Shown here in pieces: positions 9,291-18,035 of a DNA stretch of 64,000 bases. Position numbers and translations under genes: made by a program. Position 1 is the stretch's first letter. Every line of letters starts with the position of its first letter. The stretch covers positions 96,001 through 160,000 of the forward strand of contig JBDXGY010000001.1 of the NCBI GenBank assembly GCA_039989895.1, in the 5' to 3' direction. The notes beneath the pieces were generated by a model. The model saw nothing but the letters and a program-made list of their open reading frames with translations. It searched no databases and was not told where the DNA came from. The DNA comes from Hyphomicrobiales bacterium. Lineage in GTDB: Bacteria; Pseudomonadota; Alphaproteobacteria; Rhizobiales; JACESI01.

Positions 9291-11995
9291 GCTGCCAGCT
9301 CCAGCTCACTAGAAAGTTCTTTAAGCGCTGAAATAAGTCCAGGCCGGTCAAATTTTGCGACGAAATCATCAAATCGCATTTCACGACATTTCTCTATGAG
9401 TGATGGCGTGCAAACGGAAGAAATAGCCAATAAAGCCGGGCATCCGTATGTTGGTTTGGCATGAATGATTTTCGCTAGGTCGAAACCGTTAGGGCCACTC
9501 ATTTCAACATCAGCGACAACGACATCAAACATATAATTTTGGTCCAAAAGCTCTTTCGCTGCTTCAACACTTGTCGCGCCTGTTACACGGTAACCAGCAG
9601 CCTGCAGAATTGGTTTCAGCATGTTGTGGAAGAACTCTGAATCATCAACATACAATAACTTGCGAGCTTTTTTCTCATCGCTTGTATCGTCGCGTGTGAA
9701 CCAATCATCAAACGCCATCAGCAAATAATGGCCGATATCGATCATCTCGGTTGCTTTGCCTTTAATCACAGCAGAGCCAAGTAATCCAAGTTCATCTGAT
9801 TCAACTTCTATAACAAGCCTATCTTCAACGATATCGACGATTTCATCGACAACAAGCCCCATCGTGCGACCAGCATCAGAGAACACCAGCATTGGCTGTG
9901 CACCCTCTTCTTTGCGCTTGTAATCAGCGTTGATATGAACAAGAGGCATCAATGTTCCACGATATTGGACCAGTTCTTGTCCATTTGAACTCTCAATTTC
10001 TTTGACATCCACTTCTTCAAGACGCGTAACCAAGGATAACGGAACAGCTTTTGGTACATCTGATCCAGCACGGAAAAGAAGCATTGAAGTGGTTGGGTCG
10101 TCGTTAGAGATCGCGTCTTGTTGTGCTTGATCTTTAGCAGCGATTTCCTCGCTAACGCCTTCACTCACACCATTAGCGACACCATTTGGATCAACGATCA
10201 TGATGACACTACCATCGCCAAGAATGGTGTTGCCTGAAAACATATTCACGTTGCGCAGCGCCGTTGACATCGGTTTGACGACAATTTCCTCTGTGTGGAA
10301 AACACTATCAACCACAACGCCAAAGGATTGCGACCCAACCTGCATCACGACAATAAAGCCTTGATCTTCAGATACTGCCGCCGCAGCTTTCTCTTCATCG
10401 AGATGTTTAATACCCAACAGACGGCTGAGATTCACCAGTGGCAACAATTTGTTACGCAACCGCAGAACAGGCGTCTCTTTAATATGCTCGATTTTATGTT
10501 CAGAATTCGTTTCAGCTTGAACCAATTCAACAACGGATAATTGCGGGATTGCAAAGCGATCACCAGATGATTCAACAATAAGCGCTGACACAATCGCCAG
10601 CGTCAGCGGAATTTTGATTGTAAAGGTTGACCCTTTACCCGTGATCGACTTCACATCAACCGTACCGCCAATCACCTCAATATTATTGCGCACAACATCC
10701 ATACCAACGCCACGTCCAGAGACGCTTGTGACAACTTCAGCAGTCGAAAGGCCTGCATTAAAGATATACTTTTGGATTTGCGATTCAGGCATTGCATCAA
10801 GTTCAGCTTCGGTCGCCAAACCATTTGCAACAATCTTCTCTTTAATACGCGTAATATTCAGACCACGGCCATCGTCAGCAATCTCAATAATAATGTGACC
10901 GCCTTCATGATAAGCAGACAGCTTAATCACGCCTTTTTCAGGCTTGCCTGCGCGCCGTCTTTCATCTGGCCCCTCAAGACCATGATCACCTGAGTTACGA
11001 ACCATGTGAGTCAGCGGATCTTTAATCATATCAAGAACTTGACGATCAAGTTCGGTTTCAGCGCCGATCATCTGTAGGTCAATTTCTTTTTTCAGTTCAT
11101 TGCCCAGATCGCGCACAATACGAGGTAGCTTTTGCCATGCATTGCCAATTGGTTGCATCCGCGTTTTCATAACGCCTTCTTGCAATTCACCTGTCACATT
11201 AGACAAGCGCTGCAATGGCACTTTAAATTCAGATTCTTCATTACGCCGGGCGATTTCCATAAGCTGGTTTCTTGTCAAAACAAGCTCAGACACCATCGTC
11301 ATCAAATCTTCAAGAGTATCGACGTTAACCCGCAGCGATTGTGTGGAAACCGCGCCTTTAGCCTTAGAGTCTTTTTTCGCTTCTTCAGCTTTTACAGGTT
11401 TTGCTACCTCTTCAGGCTTAGCAACTTCTTCTACAATATCCAGTTCGACTTCTGTTTCATTAAAGGCTCGCTCAAGCTCATCAAGCGACACTTCACCAAC
11501 ACGCAAATCGCGTTCAATCTCTTGTACCACTATAGGCTCATCACCGTTTTCACTGCTAGCAGCTGCTTCTTGTGGTGCATCAGAACTTTCATCTGATTTA
11601 GCACCACCACCGGATTCTTCGCCCAGACTAATCGCATTCAATGCATCAATCAGATCAGCATCACTGCCTTCAGGCTCAACGCCATCAGCTTCTTCAAGCG
11701 TAACCAAAATTTCTTTAAGGCGATCAATAGACTGCAGAATGAAAGAAACACCATCCTCAGTAACAGGCTTACCATCACGGTATTTACCCATCAGCGTTTC
11801 AGACGCATGAGCCAAACCCTCTAGTCTTGGTAGTCCTAAGAAACCGCATGTACCTTTAATAGTGTGTACAAGGCGGAAAATATTATCAAGAATCCCAGCA
11901 TTATTTGGTTCTTGTTCAAAACGAACAAGCTCCAAATCAACGACATCGAGGCTCTCGGTTGTTTCAGTCAAAAATTCTTGAAGTAAATCGTCCAT
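9287..11995 (-). CDS. cheA: Hybrid chemotaxis histidine kinase CheA with second CheW-like domain and receiver
   Basis: A large kinase of 902 residues. HPt domain 1-105 with phospho-His44 (RLVHTIKGTCGFLG); an acidic linker with no recognisable CheY-binding P2 domain; dimerisation helices about 217-280; catalytic domain about 290-460 with N-box HMVRNSGDHGLE, G1 DDGRGL and G2 GRGVGMDVV; regulatory CheW domain about 465-610; a second CheW-like module about 636-765; and a C-terminal receiver 778-895 with Asp829 and Lys881. It phosphorylates CheY and CheB. Receiver-tailed CheA proteins are known in alphaproteobacteria; the receiver may act as a sink or feedback device (inference). The start ATG has only a weak ribosome-binding site. 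Confidence 0.95.
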   Translation of the reverse strand: MDDLLQEFLTETTESLDVVDLELVRFEQEPNNAGILDNIFRLVHTIKGTCGFLGLPRLEGLAHASETLMGKYRDGKPVTEDGVSFILQSIDRLKEILVTLEEADGVEPEGSDADLIDALNAISLGEESGGGAKSDESSDAPQEAAASSENGDEPIVVQEIERDLRVGEVSLDELERAFNETEVELDIVEEVAKPEEVAKPVKAEEAKKDSKAKGAVSTQSLRVNVDTLEDLMTMVSELVLTRNQLMEIARRNEESEFKVPLQRLSNVTGELQEGVMKTRMQPIGNAWQKLPRIVRDLGNELKKEIDLQMIGAETELDRQVLDMIKDPLTHMVRNSGDHGLEGPDERRRAGKPEKGVIKLSAYHEGGHIIIEIADDGRGLNITRIKEKIVANGLATEAELDAMPESQIQKYIFNAGLSTAEVVTSVSGRGVGMDVVRNNIEVIGGTVDVKSITGKGSTFTIKIPLTLAIVSALIVESSGDRFAIPQLSVVELVQAETNSEHKIEHIKETPVLRLRNKLLPLVNLSRLLGIKHLDEEKAAAAVSEDQGFIVVMQVGSQSFGVVVDSVFHTEEIVVKPMSTALRNVNMFSGNTILGDGSVIMIVDPNGVANGVSEGVSEEIAAKDQAQQDAISNDDPTTSMLLFRAGSDVPKAVPLSLVTRLEEVDVKEIESSNGQELVQYRGTLMPLVHINADYKRKEEGAQPMLVFSDAGRTMGLVVDEIVDIVEDRLVIEVESDELGLLGSAVIKGKATEMIDIGHYLLMAFDDWFTRDDTSDEKKARKLLYVDDSEFFHNMLKPILQAAGYRVTGATSVEAAKELLDQNYMFDVVVADVEMSGPNGFDLAKIIHAKPTYGCPALLAISSVCTPSLIEKCREMRFDDFVAKFDRPGLISALKELSSELELAA

Positions 11996-12143
11996 ATTTC
12001 ACGCCAATATCTATTATGCCGAATTTGGTAATTAAATTCGCGGCTACATGGCGTTCATTTTTCATTTAAAGCGTTAATATAGACTAAAACTTAGAGCGGA
12101 AAGTTCAAAATAATTCGAAATACCTAAATTATTACCCAAGCAA

Positions 12144-12788
12144 TCAAGCGCTGGCAGTGATCACAGCGTCCTCGCCTTCCATTAGCATTGTGATATTTAA
12201 ACCCGACAATCGTGCTAATAAGCCACAATAATATGGTTGCACAGTATGAGCATCCACCAGCTCTTCCTCAGGGAGGCTCTTGACCATTGCCGCAACACTC
12301 TCAGCAATGCGTGCCTTCAGACCAGAACAGAGTAATTTGAAAGATGGGTTCCCATCTTCTTTCTCCATTGAAATGGTAATTTTTCCACCTTGAGGCACAC
12401 AATTTAACGCCAGCAATAGGAGGTTAAGTACTAATTTAACTTGATTTTTTGGCAAATACTGCCGCTCTATCTTCCATTCAAGGTCGGCCTTTTCTGCCAC
12501 CATATAACCCTGTGCCACTTCTTCAGCATCGCCGGTATCAATTTCAGCACCCGCTGAACCCGCAGCACCGTAAGCTATGCGAGCAAACTTTAGCTTGGCG
12601 GAAGCTTGTGTTGCACTGCGTTTAATCAGGTCCATAGCCATATCTCGCATGGAGCCGTCAATGTCTTCCTCCATCAATTCCAGGCCGTTTGTAATAGCAC
12701 CAACTGGAGAAATAATATCATGGCAAACTTTGCTGCATAATAGCGCCCCAAGATCGCTTGCTTCTAATTCTTTGCTTTTATCAGCCAT
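12144..12788 (-). CDS. chpT: Histidine phosphotransferase ChpT
   Basis: A homodimeric phosphotransferase that accepts phosphate from CckA and hands it to CtrA and CpdR. Numbering from the ATG at 12788 (AGAGG site upstream), residues DLGALLCSKVCHDIISPVGA carry the phosphorylated His23, followed by NGLELMEE, the ChpT signature. The rest resembles a degenerate histidine-kinase ATPase fold with no nucleotide-binding boxes, as expected for ChpT. It lies 148 bases upstream of cheA on the same strand, so the CtrA relay and chemotaxis genes may share transcription. Confidence 0.93.
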   Translation of the reverse strand: MADKSKELEASDLGALLCSKVCHDIISPVGAITNGLELMEEDIDGSMRDMAMDLIKRSATQASAKLKFARIAYGAAGSAGAEIDTGDAEEVAQGYMVAEKADLEWKIERQYLPKNQVKLVLNLLLLALNCVPQGGKITISMEKEDGNPSFKLLCSGLKARIAESVAAMVKSLPEEELVDAHTVQPYYCGLLARLSGLNITMLMEGEDAVITASA

Positions 12789-12950
12789 AATTTTACCTCT
12801 CGTGAATTTACGAATCAAAAAATCGCCCCCATAGAGGTATCTTCAGAAATCAAAGATGCCAAGGGATACAATGATCTATCTTGTGGTTGCATTACATTTA
12901 GTGTGGAATTCGCTCTAGGCTTCGGTAAACGCTGTAATCATAAAACATAA

Positions 12951-13418
12951 TTATTTTGATAATGTCATCCGAAGCTGTTCCCAATTACTTTCGCCCAATT
13001 CAGTATATTGGACAGGTTTTTGTATCCACTTATCCCGCGCTTCTATCGAATAGAAGAACAATAGTTTATTTTCATAAATAGCCCAAACATTCGGATTCCC
13101 CTCAGTCAAGCGATCTTGCGCCACCGAATAAGCCCCATATCCATTAAACTTAGGAACAAAGGCTTTTGGCGATTCTAAAAATCGTTCTTTATTTGCCGCA
13201 TTCTGAAATCTCCAATAAGCACCGCCCCACTCAGCTTCATAACCCCCGATACCCATAATCGCTGCGTTCTTATCGAAATAAGCGACAGGATCAAAACCAT
13301 GAATGGCTATCCCTGTGGCAGGACTTGTTACGAAAAGATTGAAGGCATAAACTGGGTATGAAAATGCAAGTGCCGTGAATAGGCTAAAAACAGGCATAAG
13401 AAATTTGGCCACAATCAT
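12951..13418 (-). CDS. Exported YHS-domain protein
   Basis: A protein of 155 residues with an N-terminal signal peptide (about 1-25, ending SYPVYA) and a YHS-type domain: IAIHGFDPVAYFDKNAA is the usual opening, and FLESPKAFVPKFNGYGAYSV is the conserved second half. YHS domains are thought to bind metal, but the function of this secreted form is unknown. Many relatives sit in proteobacterial periplasms. It is divergent from the EipA-type gene and not obviously in an operon. Confidence 0.85.
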   Translation of the reverse strand: MIVAKFLMPVFSLFTALAFSYPVYAFNLFVTSPATGIAIHGFDPVAYFDKNAAIMGIGGYEAEWGGAYWRFQNAANKERFLESPKAFVPKFNGYGAYSVAQDRLTEGNPNVWAIYENKLLFFYSIEARDKWIQKPVQYTELGESNWEQLRMTLSK

Positions 13419-13549
13419 GTAGAATCCTCATTGATTCGAAATCAGATAAACCAGTAATGCGTCTATAACTTGGAAAAATCGTTAAACTGACCAATTTACA
13501 AGCCTAATATTATCTAACCCTATGATTGACTATCTAAAAAGGATGTACC

Positions 13550-14179
13550 ATGCGACGCTTTAATTTATTCGCAAAATCATTGTTTGTCTCGCAATATTCA
13601 TTATTGCAGCTATCTATTGCACTTGTCTTTACTCTCACAGTCGTTCTCGCCACACCGCACAGTGCGGCGGCACAGCAAAGTAACATCAATCCCAATGATA
13701 CATTCACAGTGGATGAAATTTTAAACACCGGCCATAAGTTTTTTGGCAATGTATCAGGTGGATTAGCCAGTGTGGTTGAAAGAGCATTCTCACGCTTCGG
13801 CCTTCCAAACGGTTATGTTCTGGGTGAGCAAGCTGCTGGCGCATTCATAGGCGGGCTTCAATATGGCGAAGGTATTCTGCATACAAAAAGCTCAGGACAA
13901 TATAAAGCCTTCTGGCAAGGGCCCACGATCGGTTGGGATTTTGGTGGCGCAGGCACACGCACTATGATGCTCGTCTATCAGCTTCCTGATGTTGAATCCC
14001 TTTATAAGAGGTTTCCCGGTGTAAGTGGGTCTGCCGTCGTAATCGGTGGCGTGGAAATGTCTGTTAGAAAACGAGGAAACACCATCGTTGTTCCTATCAG
14101 AAGTGGCGTTGGTGCCAGATTGGGCGTTAACGTTGGTTATCTAAAGTTCACGACCAAAGCGACAATTAACCCCTTCTAG
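13550..14179 (+). CDS. eipA: DUF1134 periplasmic envelope protein (EipA-like)
   Basis: A protein of 209 residues with a long signal peptide (about 1-43, cleavage near AAAQQ) and one DUF1134 domain: GEQAAGAFIGGLQYGEG, then GPTIGWDFGGAGTRTM, and VGYLKFTTKATINPF at the end. The Brucella family member EipA is a periplasmic beta-barrel needed for envelope integrity and is under CtrA control. That gives a link to ctrA and chpT in this window, although no perfect CtrA box is visible upstream. The family assignment is strong; an equivalent role here is inferred. Confidence 0.9.
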   Translation: MRRFNLFAKSLFVSQYSLLQLSIALVFTLTVVLATPHSAAAQQSNINPNDTFTVDEILNTGHKFFGNVSGGLASVVERAFSRFGLPNGYVLGEQAAGAFIGGLQYGEGILHTKSSGQYKAFWQGPTIGWDFGGAGTRTMMLVYQLPDVESLYKRFPGVSGSAVVIGGVEMSVRKRGNTIVVPIRSGVGARLGVNVGYLKFTTKATINPF

Positions 14180-14238
14180 TCTCGAAAAATAATATTTTGG
14201 ATGTATAACTAAACCCAAAGTTGGGGAGTTTTTGTTGC

Positions 14239-15312
14239 TTGATTGAAATCGCTCTTTTTTCCACTGCCGGGTTTTTGGTCGCGGCCTTAATAGCTTTATT
14301 AGCTTTGCCTTTTCTGACAGGCCAAGCCTCAAGGTCTGCTGTCCATAAAATGCGTGAGAACATGCCTTTCACTGCGGCAGAAATGTCAGCGGACAAGGAT
14401 CAATTGCGTGCAGAACATGCTGTTGCATTGCGCAAACTTGAAATGAAAATCGATAAGCAGGCCGAAAAAATATCTGCCCAAAACATTGAACTCAATGAAT
14501 TCAACGAAAAAATCAGTGCCACCAATAAAATCAGCAAGGCAGGCAAGCTGGCTTTAGAAGAAATTCGTAGTAAAGAAATTGATCTCAATGATCGCCTAAG
14601 AAAGCGCGATGCTGACTATGCTGGGTTGGAGCAACGCTCCCGCCGGATGATACGAGAAAACCGTGAACTAAAGCTCGCACTGCGCAAAGAAAACAAAAGC
14701 CTGAAGACGGAGGACAAGAGCACCACTTCAGATGACGATAATCAGATAAAGCCATCATCAAAAAACAAATCAACGCCCCAAAATGAGGCTAAGCTCAGCG
14801 CTCTCATTGATAAAAACAAACAAGCGAACAAAAAAATCTCGGATTTGCAGGAGCAGCTGTCTATTGCCTTGAATACACCTGGCATCGCAGGAAGCAGCAG
14901 CTCAAAAGATAAAAAAGCCATTCGCTTGCCCAAAGCCAAACTACCATCCACGCTGGGTGGCGAAAACGCTCGCTCACAGAACACATCAGACACAGATTCT
15001 ATAGCAGACCTACAAGAAGAATTGTTAAATATGGCTGCCCAAATGGCGCATATAACAGCAACCATCGAAGGGGATAATTCTAAAATTACTGAAATTTTGA
15101 CCACGTCTGATGAAACCAATAGTGGATCATTGTCATCCCGAATCCAAGCACTGATGGATCACTCAAATAAAGAAACACCAAAACTACCCAAGGCAAAGGG
15201 ACTAACAGCTGCTAAAAAAACAACAAAAGCAGCACCCAAAAGTTCTCGCGCATCATCTACGCGCGCAAGGAAGACCACCAAGGCCAAACCGACACAAACC
15301 GAAAAAGCTTGA
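14239..15312 (+). CDS. Membrane-anchored coiled-coil protein of unknown function
   Basis: The product has one N-terminal membrane helix (about residues 3-25 from the TTG at 14239), then roughly 330 polar residues. Heptad-rich coiled-coil segments cover about 50-145 and 180-215, and the lysine/alanine/threonine-rich basic tail resembles histone-like tails (KTTKAAPK, RARKTTKAKPTQ). GGGGAG lies ten bases before the TTG at 14239, which makes that start better than the in-frame TTG at 14221. I recognise no enzymatic motif. The topology suggests a cytoplasmic domain tethered to the inner membrane that could touch DNA through its basic tail. That is speculation. Confidence 0.75.
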   Translation: MIEIALFSTAGFLVAALIALLALPFLTGQASRSAVHKMRENMPFTAAEMSADKDQLRAEHAVALRKLEMKIDKQAEKISAQNIELNEFNEKISATNKISKAGKLALEEIRSKEIDLNDRLRKRDADYAGLEQRSRRMIRENRELKLALRKENKSLKTEDKSTTSDDDNQIKPSSKNKSTPQNEAKLSALIDKNKQANKKISDLQEQLSIALNTPGIAGSSSSKDKKAIRLPKAKLPSTLGGENARSQNTSDTDSIADLQEELLNMAAQMAHITATIEGDNSKITEILTTSDETNSGSLSSRIQALMDHSNKETPKLPKAKGLTAAKKTTKAAPKSSRASSTRARKTTKAKPTQTEKA

Positions 15313-15328
15313 CAGAAAAATTCAGAGT

Positions 15329-15715
15329 TTATTTTTGCGGTAGTGCCATAACAGAGAAGACTTGCCAGCTTGGCACGTCAATCAACAAGACACCGCCCTC
15401 GCCGCCTTCACCATCATATGTGACAGCCAAATTATTGCCATCAAGCGCAACCCCAATAATGCGAGTACCAGCGGGCAAAGGATAAGATGCGCGGCGCAAA
15501 TCAGCCTCGGTGACAACCGACGGCACACTGTAGGCTGCTGTCTCACTTTCATCGCTTTGATTTATTTTATAAAATATAGCTGCAAAAACAGATCCTAAAC
15601 CTAAAACCATAATCATGGTTGAGCCAAATAATAGCCGGCGCAGCTTGATACGCACACGCTCCATTGCTGGATCCAGCGGTTCTTCTTGTTTTTCATCGTT
15701 AAATGGTTCAGACAA
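15329..15715 (-). CDS. Small single-pass membrane protein (DUF6476-like, tentative)
   Basis: From the TTG at 15715 (AGG seven bases upstream) this gives a 128-residue protein. It has the segment EPLDPAMERVRIKLRRLLFG, one membrane helix right after it, and an exported C-terminal beta-rich domain with VTEADLRRASYPLPAGTRIIG and DVPSWQVFSVM. Similar small proteins lie divergent to rluD in many rhizobia. An ATG at 15763 would extend the frame but would overlap the rluD start. The function is unknown. The family name is from memory and should be treated as tentative. Confidence 0.7.
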   Translation of the reverse strand: MSEPFNDEKQEEPLDPAMERVRIKLRRLLFGSTMIMVLGLGSVFAAIFYKINQSDESETAAYSVPSVVTEADLRRASYPLPAGTRIIGVALDGNNLAVTYDGEGGEGGVLLIDVPSWQVFSVMALPQK

Positions 15716-15751
15716 TTGCGACCTACTATAATTGGATTTGAATGCAACACC

Positions 15752-16855
15752 ATGCCAGATCATTCAGAAATAAATGAGGCTCATGAAGCACTATCAGAGG
15801 ATTTAGTATCTGATATTACAGAAAAACGCATCCCTCTAAAGACTGAAATTTTAGAAACTGGTGAACGTTACACATTCGAGATCACGCAAAGCGATGCAGG
15901 CATGCGCCTGGATGCTTTTTTACCACTGGCCGTAGATGGATTTTCACGGAGTCGACTTCAGGACATTATCAAGAGCGGCAATGCCACGGTGAACACAAAA
16001 TCAGCACCCCCTAAAATCAAGCTGAAGCAAGGCGATTGCGTTGTTCTTTTAATACCCCTACCAGAAGACCCAACGCCACAAGGTGAAGATATCCCGCTTG
16101 ATATCGTTTTTGAAGACGATGATTTGATTGTCGTCAATAAACCGACAGATATGGTCGTCCATCCCGCAGCAGGCAATTGGACCGGCACTTTGGTCAATGC
16201 GCTCATCCATCATTGCGGCGATAGTCTTTCGGGCATTGGTGGCGTGAGGCGCCCTGGCATTGTGCATCGTCTGGATAAAGAAACCTCAGGCCTTTTGATT
16301 GTCGCTAAAAACGACCATACCCACCAAGGGTTAGCCGCCCAATTTGCCGACCATGGCCGCACCGGCCCCCTGCGTCGCGCCTATAAAGCGATCGTATGGA
16401 ACACACCATCACGTGCCAAAGGCACCATTCAAACTCAACTTGGCCGCGCACCGAACAACCGGCTTAAAATCGCCGTAGTCGAGAAAGACGGCCGCGAGGC
16501 AATCACCCATTATGATGTGGTTGAGACCTATGGGCGCGATGCCAACAAAGGCGAGGCACTGGCAAGTTTAGTTACTTGCCACCTGGAGACAGGACGCACA
16601 CACCAAATCCGCGTTCATATGACACACATTGGTTGCCCATTAATCGGCGATCCCGTCTATGGCACTGGCTTTGCAACAAAATCTGCTCGCATGCCGCAAG
16701 ATGTAGCACACCAGATCAAAAAACTTGGGCGACAAGCGCTGCACGCCTTTTTACTGGAAATAGAACATCCCCGCACCGGCGAGACTTTGAGTTTTGAAAG
16801 TCCTTTACCCAAGGATTTACAAAAACTCGCCAACACACTCAAAAAACACGGCTAA
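15752..16855 (+). CDS. rluD: 23S rRNA pseudouridine synthase, RluA/RluD family
   Basis: Converts specific uridines in 23S rRNA (helix 69 in the RluD type) to pseudouridine. From the ATG at 15752 the protein has 367 residues: an S4 RNA-binding domain near 50-95 (MRLDAFLPLAVDGFSRSRLQ), then the synthase core with catalytic Asp175 in GIVHRLDKETSGLL and the later motifs TGRTHQIRVHM and IGDPVYG. A frame extension up to 15686 exists but lacks family similarity and overlaps the divergent gene. Alphaproteobacteria often place rluD beside rpoH; here they are separated by about 4.6 kb. Confidence 0.94.
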   Translation: MPDHSEINEAHEALSEDLVSDITEKRIPLKTEILETGERYTFEITQSDAGMRLDAFLPLAVDGFSRSRLQDIIKSGNATVNTKSAPPKIKLKQGDCVVLLIPLPEDPTPQGEDIPLDIVFEDDDLIVVNKPTDMVVHPAAGNWTGTLVNALIHHCGDSLSGIGGVRRPGIVHRLDKETSGLLIVAKNDHTHQGLAAQFADHGRTGPLRRAYKAIVWNTPSRAKGTIQTQLGRAPNNRLKIAVVEKDGREAITHYDVVETYGRDANKGEALASLVTCHLETGRTHQIRVHMTHIGCPLIGDPVYGTGFATKSARMPQDVAHQIKKLGRQALHAFLLEIEHPRTGETLSFESPLPKDLQKLANTLKKHG

Positions 16856-16862
16856 CGCCGTC
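16841..16862 (-). terminator. Intrinsic terminator of the DMT exporter, inside the rluD 3' end
   Basis: On the minus strand, ACGGC-GTTA-GCCGT is followed by G and six Ts, starting four bases after the exporter stop codon. The element overlaps the last codons of the convergent rluD. Confidence 0.75.
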
Positions 16863-16865
16863 AAA

Positions 16866-17795
16866 TTAAACTATCTTGCCTCGCTTATTGGCGAAATGTT
16901 GCGCAAGCATGATGCCACCCATCACGAGCAGCATGCCCACCGCATGATACCAAAGAAACGCTTCGCCTAAGACCAGCACAGCCAACAAAGCCCCAAAGAC
17001 AGGCACTGCATTTAAAAACAAAGCGGCACTATTCGCGCCCAGAAGTTCATTGCCTTTGATATAAAAAGCTTGTGACGCGATTGATGGCAGCGTTGCCGCA
17101 AAAAGAACAATCCCCCAAGCAAGCGTTGTCGAAGGGAAAATAAACTTTGGCGTGCTTGCTTCATATAAAGCATATGGCACAGCAGAAAGAGCCGCAGCGA
17201 TTGTCAAAACAATAAGAAAGCTCAACCAATGCACATCAGGCTTTGAACGTAACGCCACTGTAAAACCAGCATACAAAAAAGCTGCCCCCATCATAATAAC
17301 ATCACCAATATTAAAATCGAGCGCAACCAAACGAGAAATATCACCATGGGTCACGGTAACAGCAACACCTATGAGGGTAATAATATAGCCTATAATTTGG
17401 ACAAAGAAGGGTTTTGAACGAAAGATAATAAAATTGATAAGGAAAATGAACATAGGCATTGCAGCCTGTTCAATGGTCACATTAAGCGCGCTCGTATGAG
17501 TGAGCGCTGTGTAAAGCAGAATATTAAAAGTCGTAAATCCTATCGACCCCATCAGTGCAAAATAGATCAAATTTTTGCGTATAACAGGCCAATCAATCGA
17601 CAATTTTTTCTTCGCTAGAGGGAAAAGGATGCATGAGGCAATACTCCACCTGAAAAAAGTCAATAACATGGGAGAGACCTCACCATGAGCCAACTTTCCT
17701 GCAACAGCATTCCCGCCCCAAAAAAAAGTAGCAATCAACAAAACAACAACACCGTTGTTAACGAAGCGCTTAACCGTATGACCTAAGCCGAGCAT
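16866..17795 (-). CDS. EamA/DMT superfamily transporter
   Basis: A protein of 309 residues with about ten membrane helices in two EamA repeats (roughly residues 15-145 and 160-295). The usual EamA opening LLIATFFWGGNAVAGKLAHG is visible, as is LNAVPVFGALLAVLVLGEAF near the C-terminus. These carriers usually export or import metabolites; the substrate cannot be told from sequence. It is convergent with rluD and divergent from purA. Confidence 0.9.
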   Translation of the reverse strand: MLGLGHTVKRFVNNGVVVLLIATFFWGGNAVAGKLAHGEVSPMLLTFFRWSIASCILFPLAKKKLSIDWPVIRKNLIYFALMGSIGFTTFNILLYTALTHTSALNVTIEQAAMPMFIFLINFIIFRSKPFFVQIIGYIITLIGVAVTVTHGDISRLVALDFNIGDVIMMGAAFLYAGFTVALRSKPDVHWLSFLIVLTIAAALSAVPYALYEASTPKFIFPSTTLAWGIVLFAATLPSIASQAFYIKGNELLGANSAALFLNAVPVFGALLAVLVLGEAFLWYHAVGMLLVMGGIMLAQHFANKRGKIV

Positions 17796-18035
17796 TAATT
17801 AAATTTATCCATATGACAGAACCATAAAAAGCCAACCAAACTTAATTAAGGTATTTAAAAGTGAAAAAGAAAATAAATTAGACAAATAACTTGGTTGATA
17901 GTATCGCCATAGCGTCAAAGCTCGCCTATAGTCCAGCCGCCCGAGCTACACATTGCTACAAAGTTAAGTGATCGCAGGGTATTTTTTGTGAAACCAGAGC
18001 GGCTTATAGCCATCAAATAACGAAAAGTAGAAAAA

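Noticed and set aside
11100..11810. Long open frame on the plus strand opposite cheA
   Set aside because: It has no ribosome-binding site or protein motif, is Ser/Thr/Arg-rich as expected for the reverse of a biased coding sequence, and lies wholly inside a clear cheA gene.
13505..13525. CtrA box upstream of the EipA-type gene
   Set aside because: TTAAACTGACCAATT has a left half-site, but the second half seven bases later is AATT rather than TTAA. That is too weak to call by eye.
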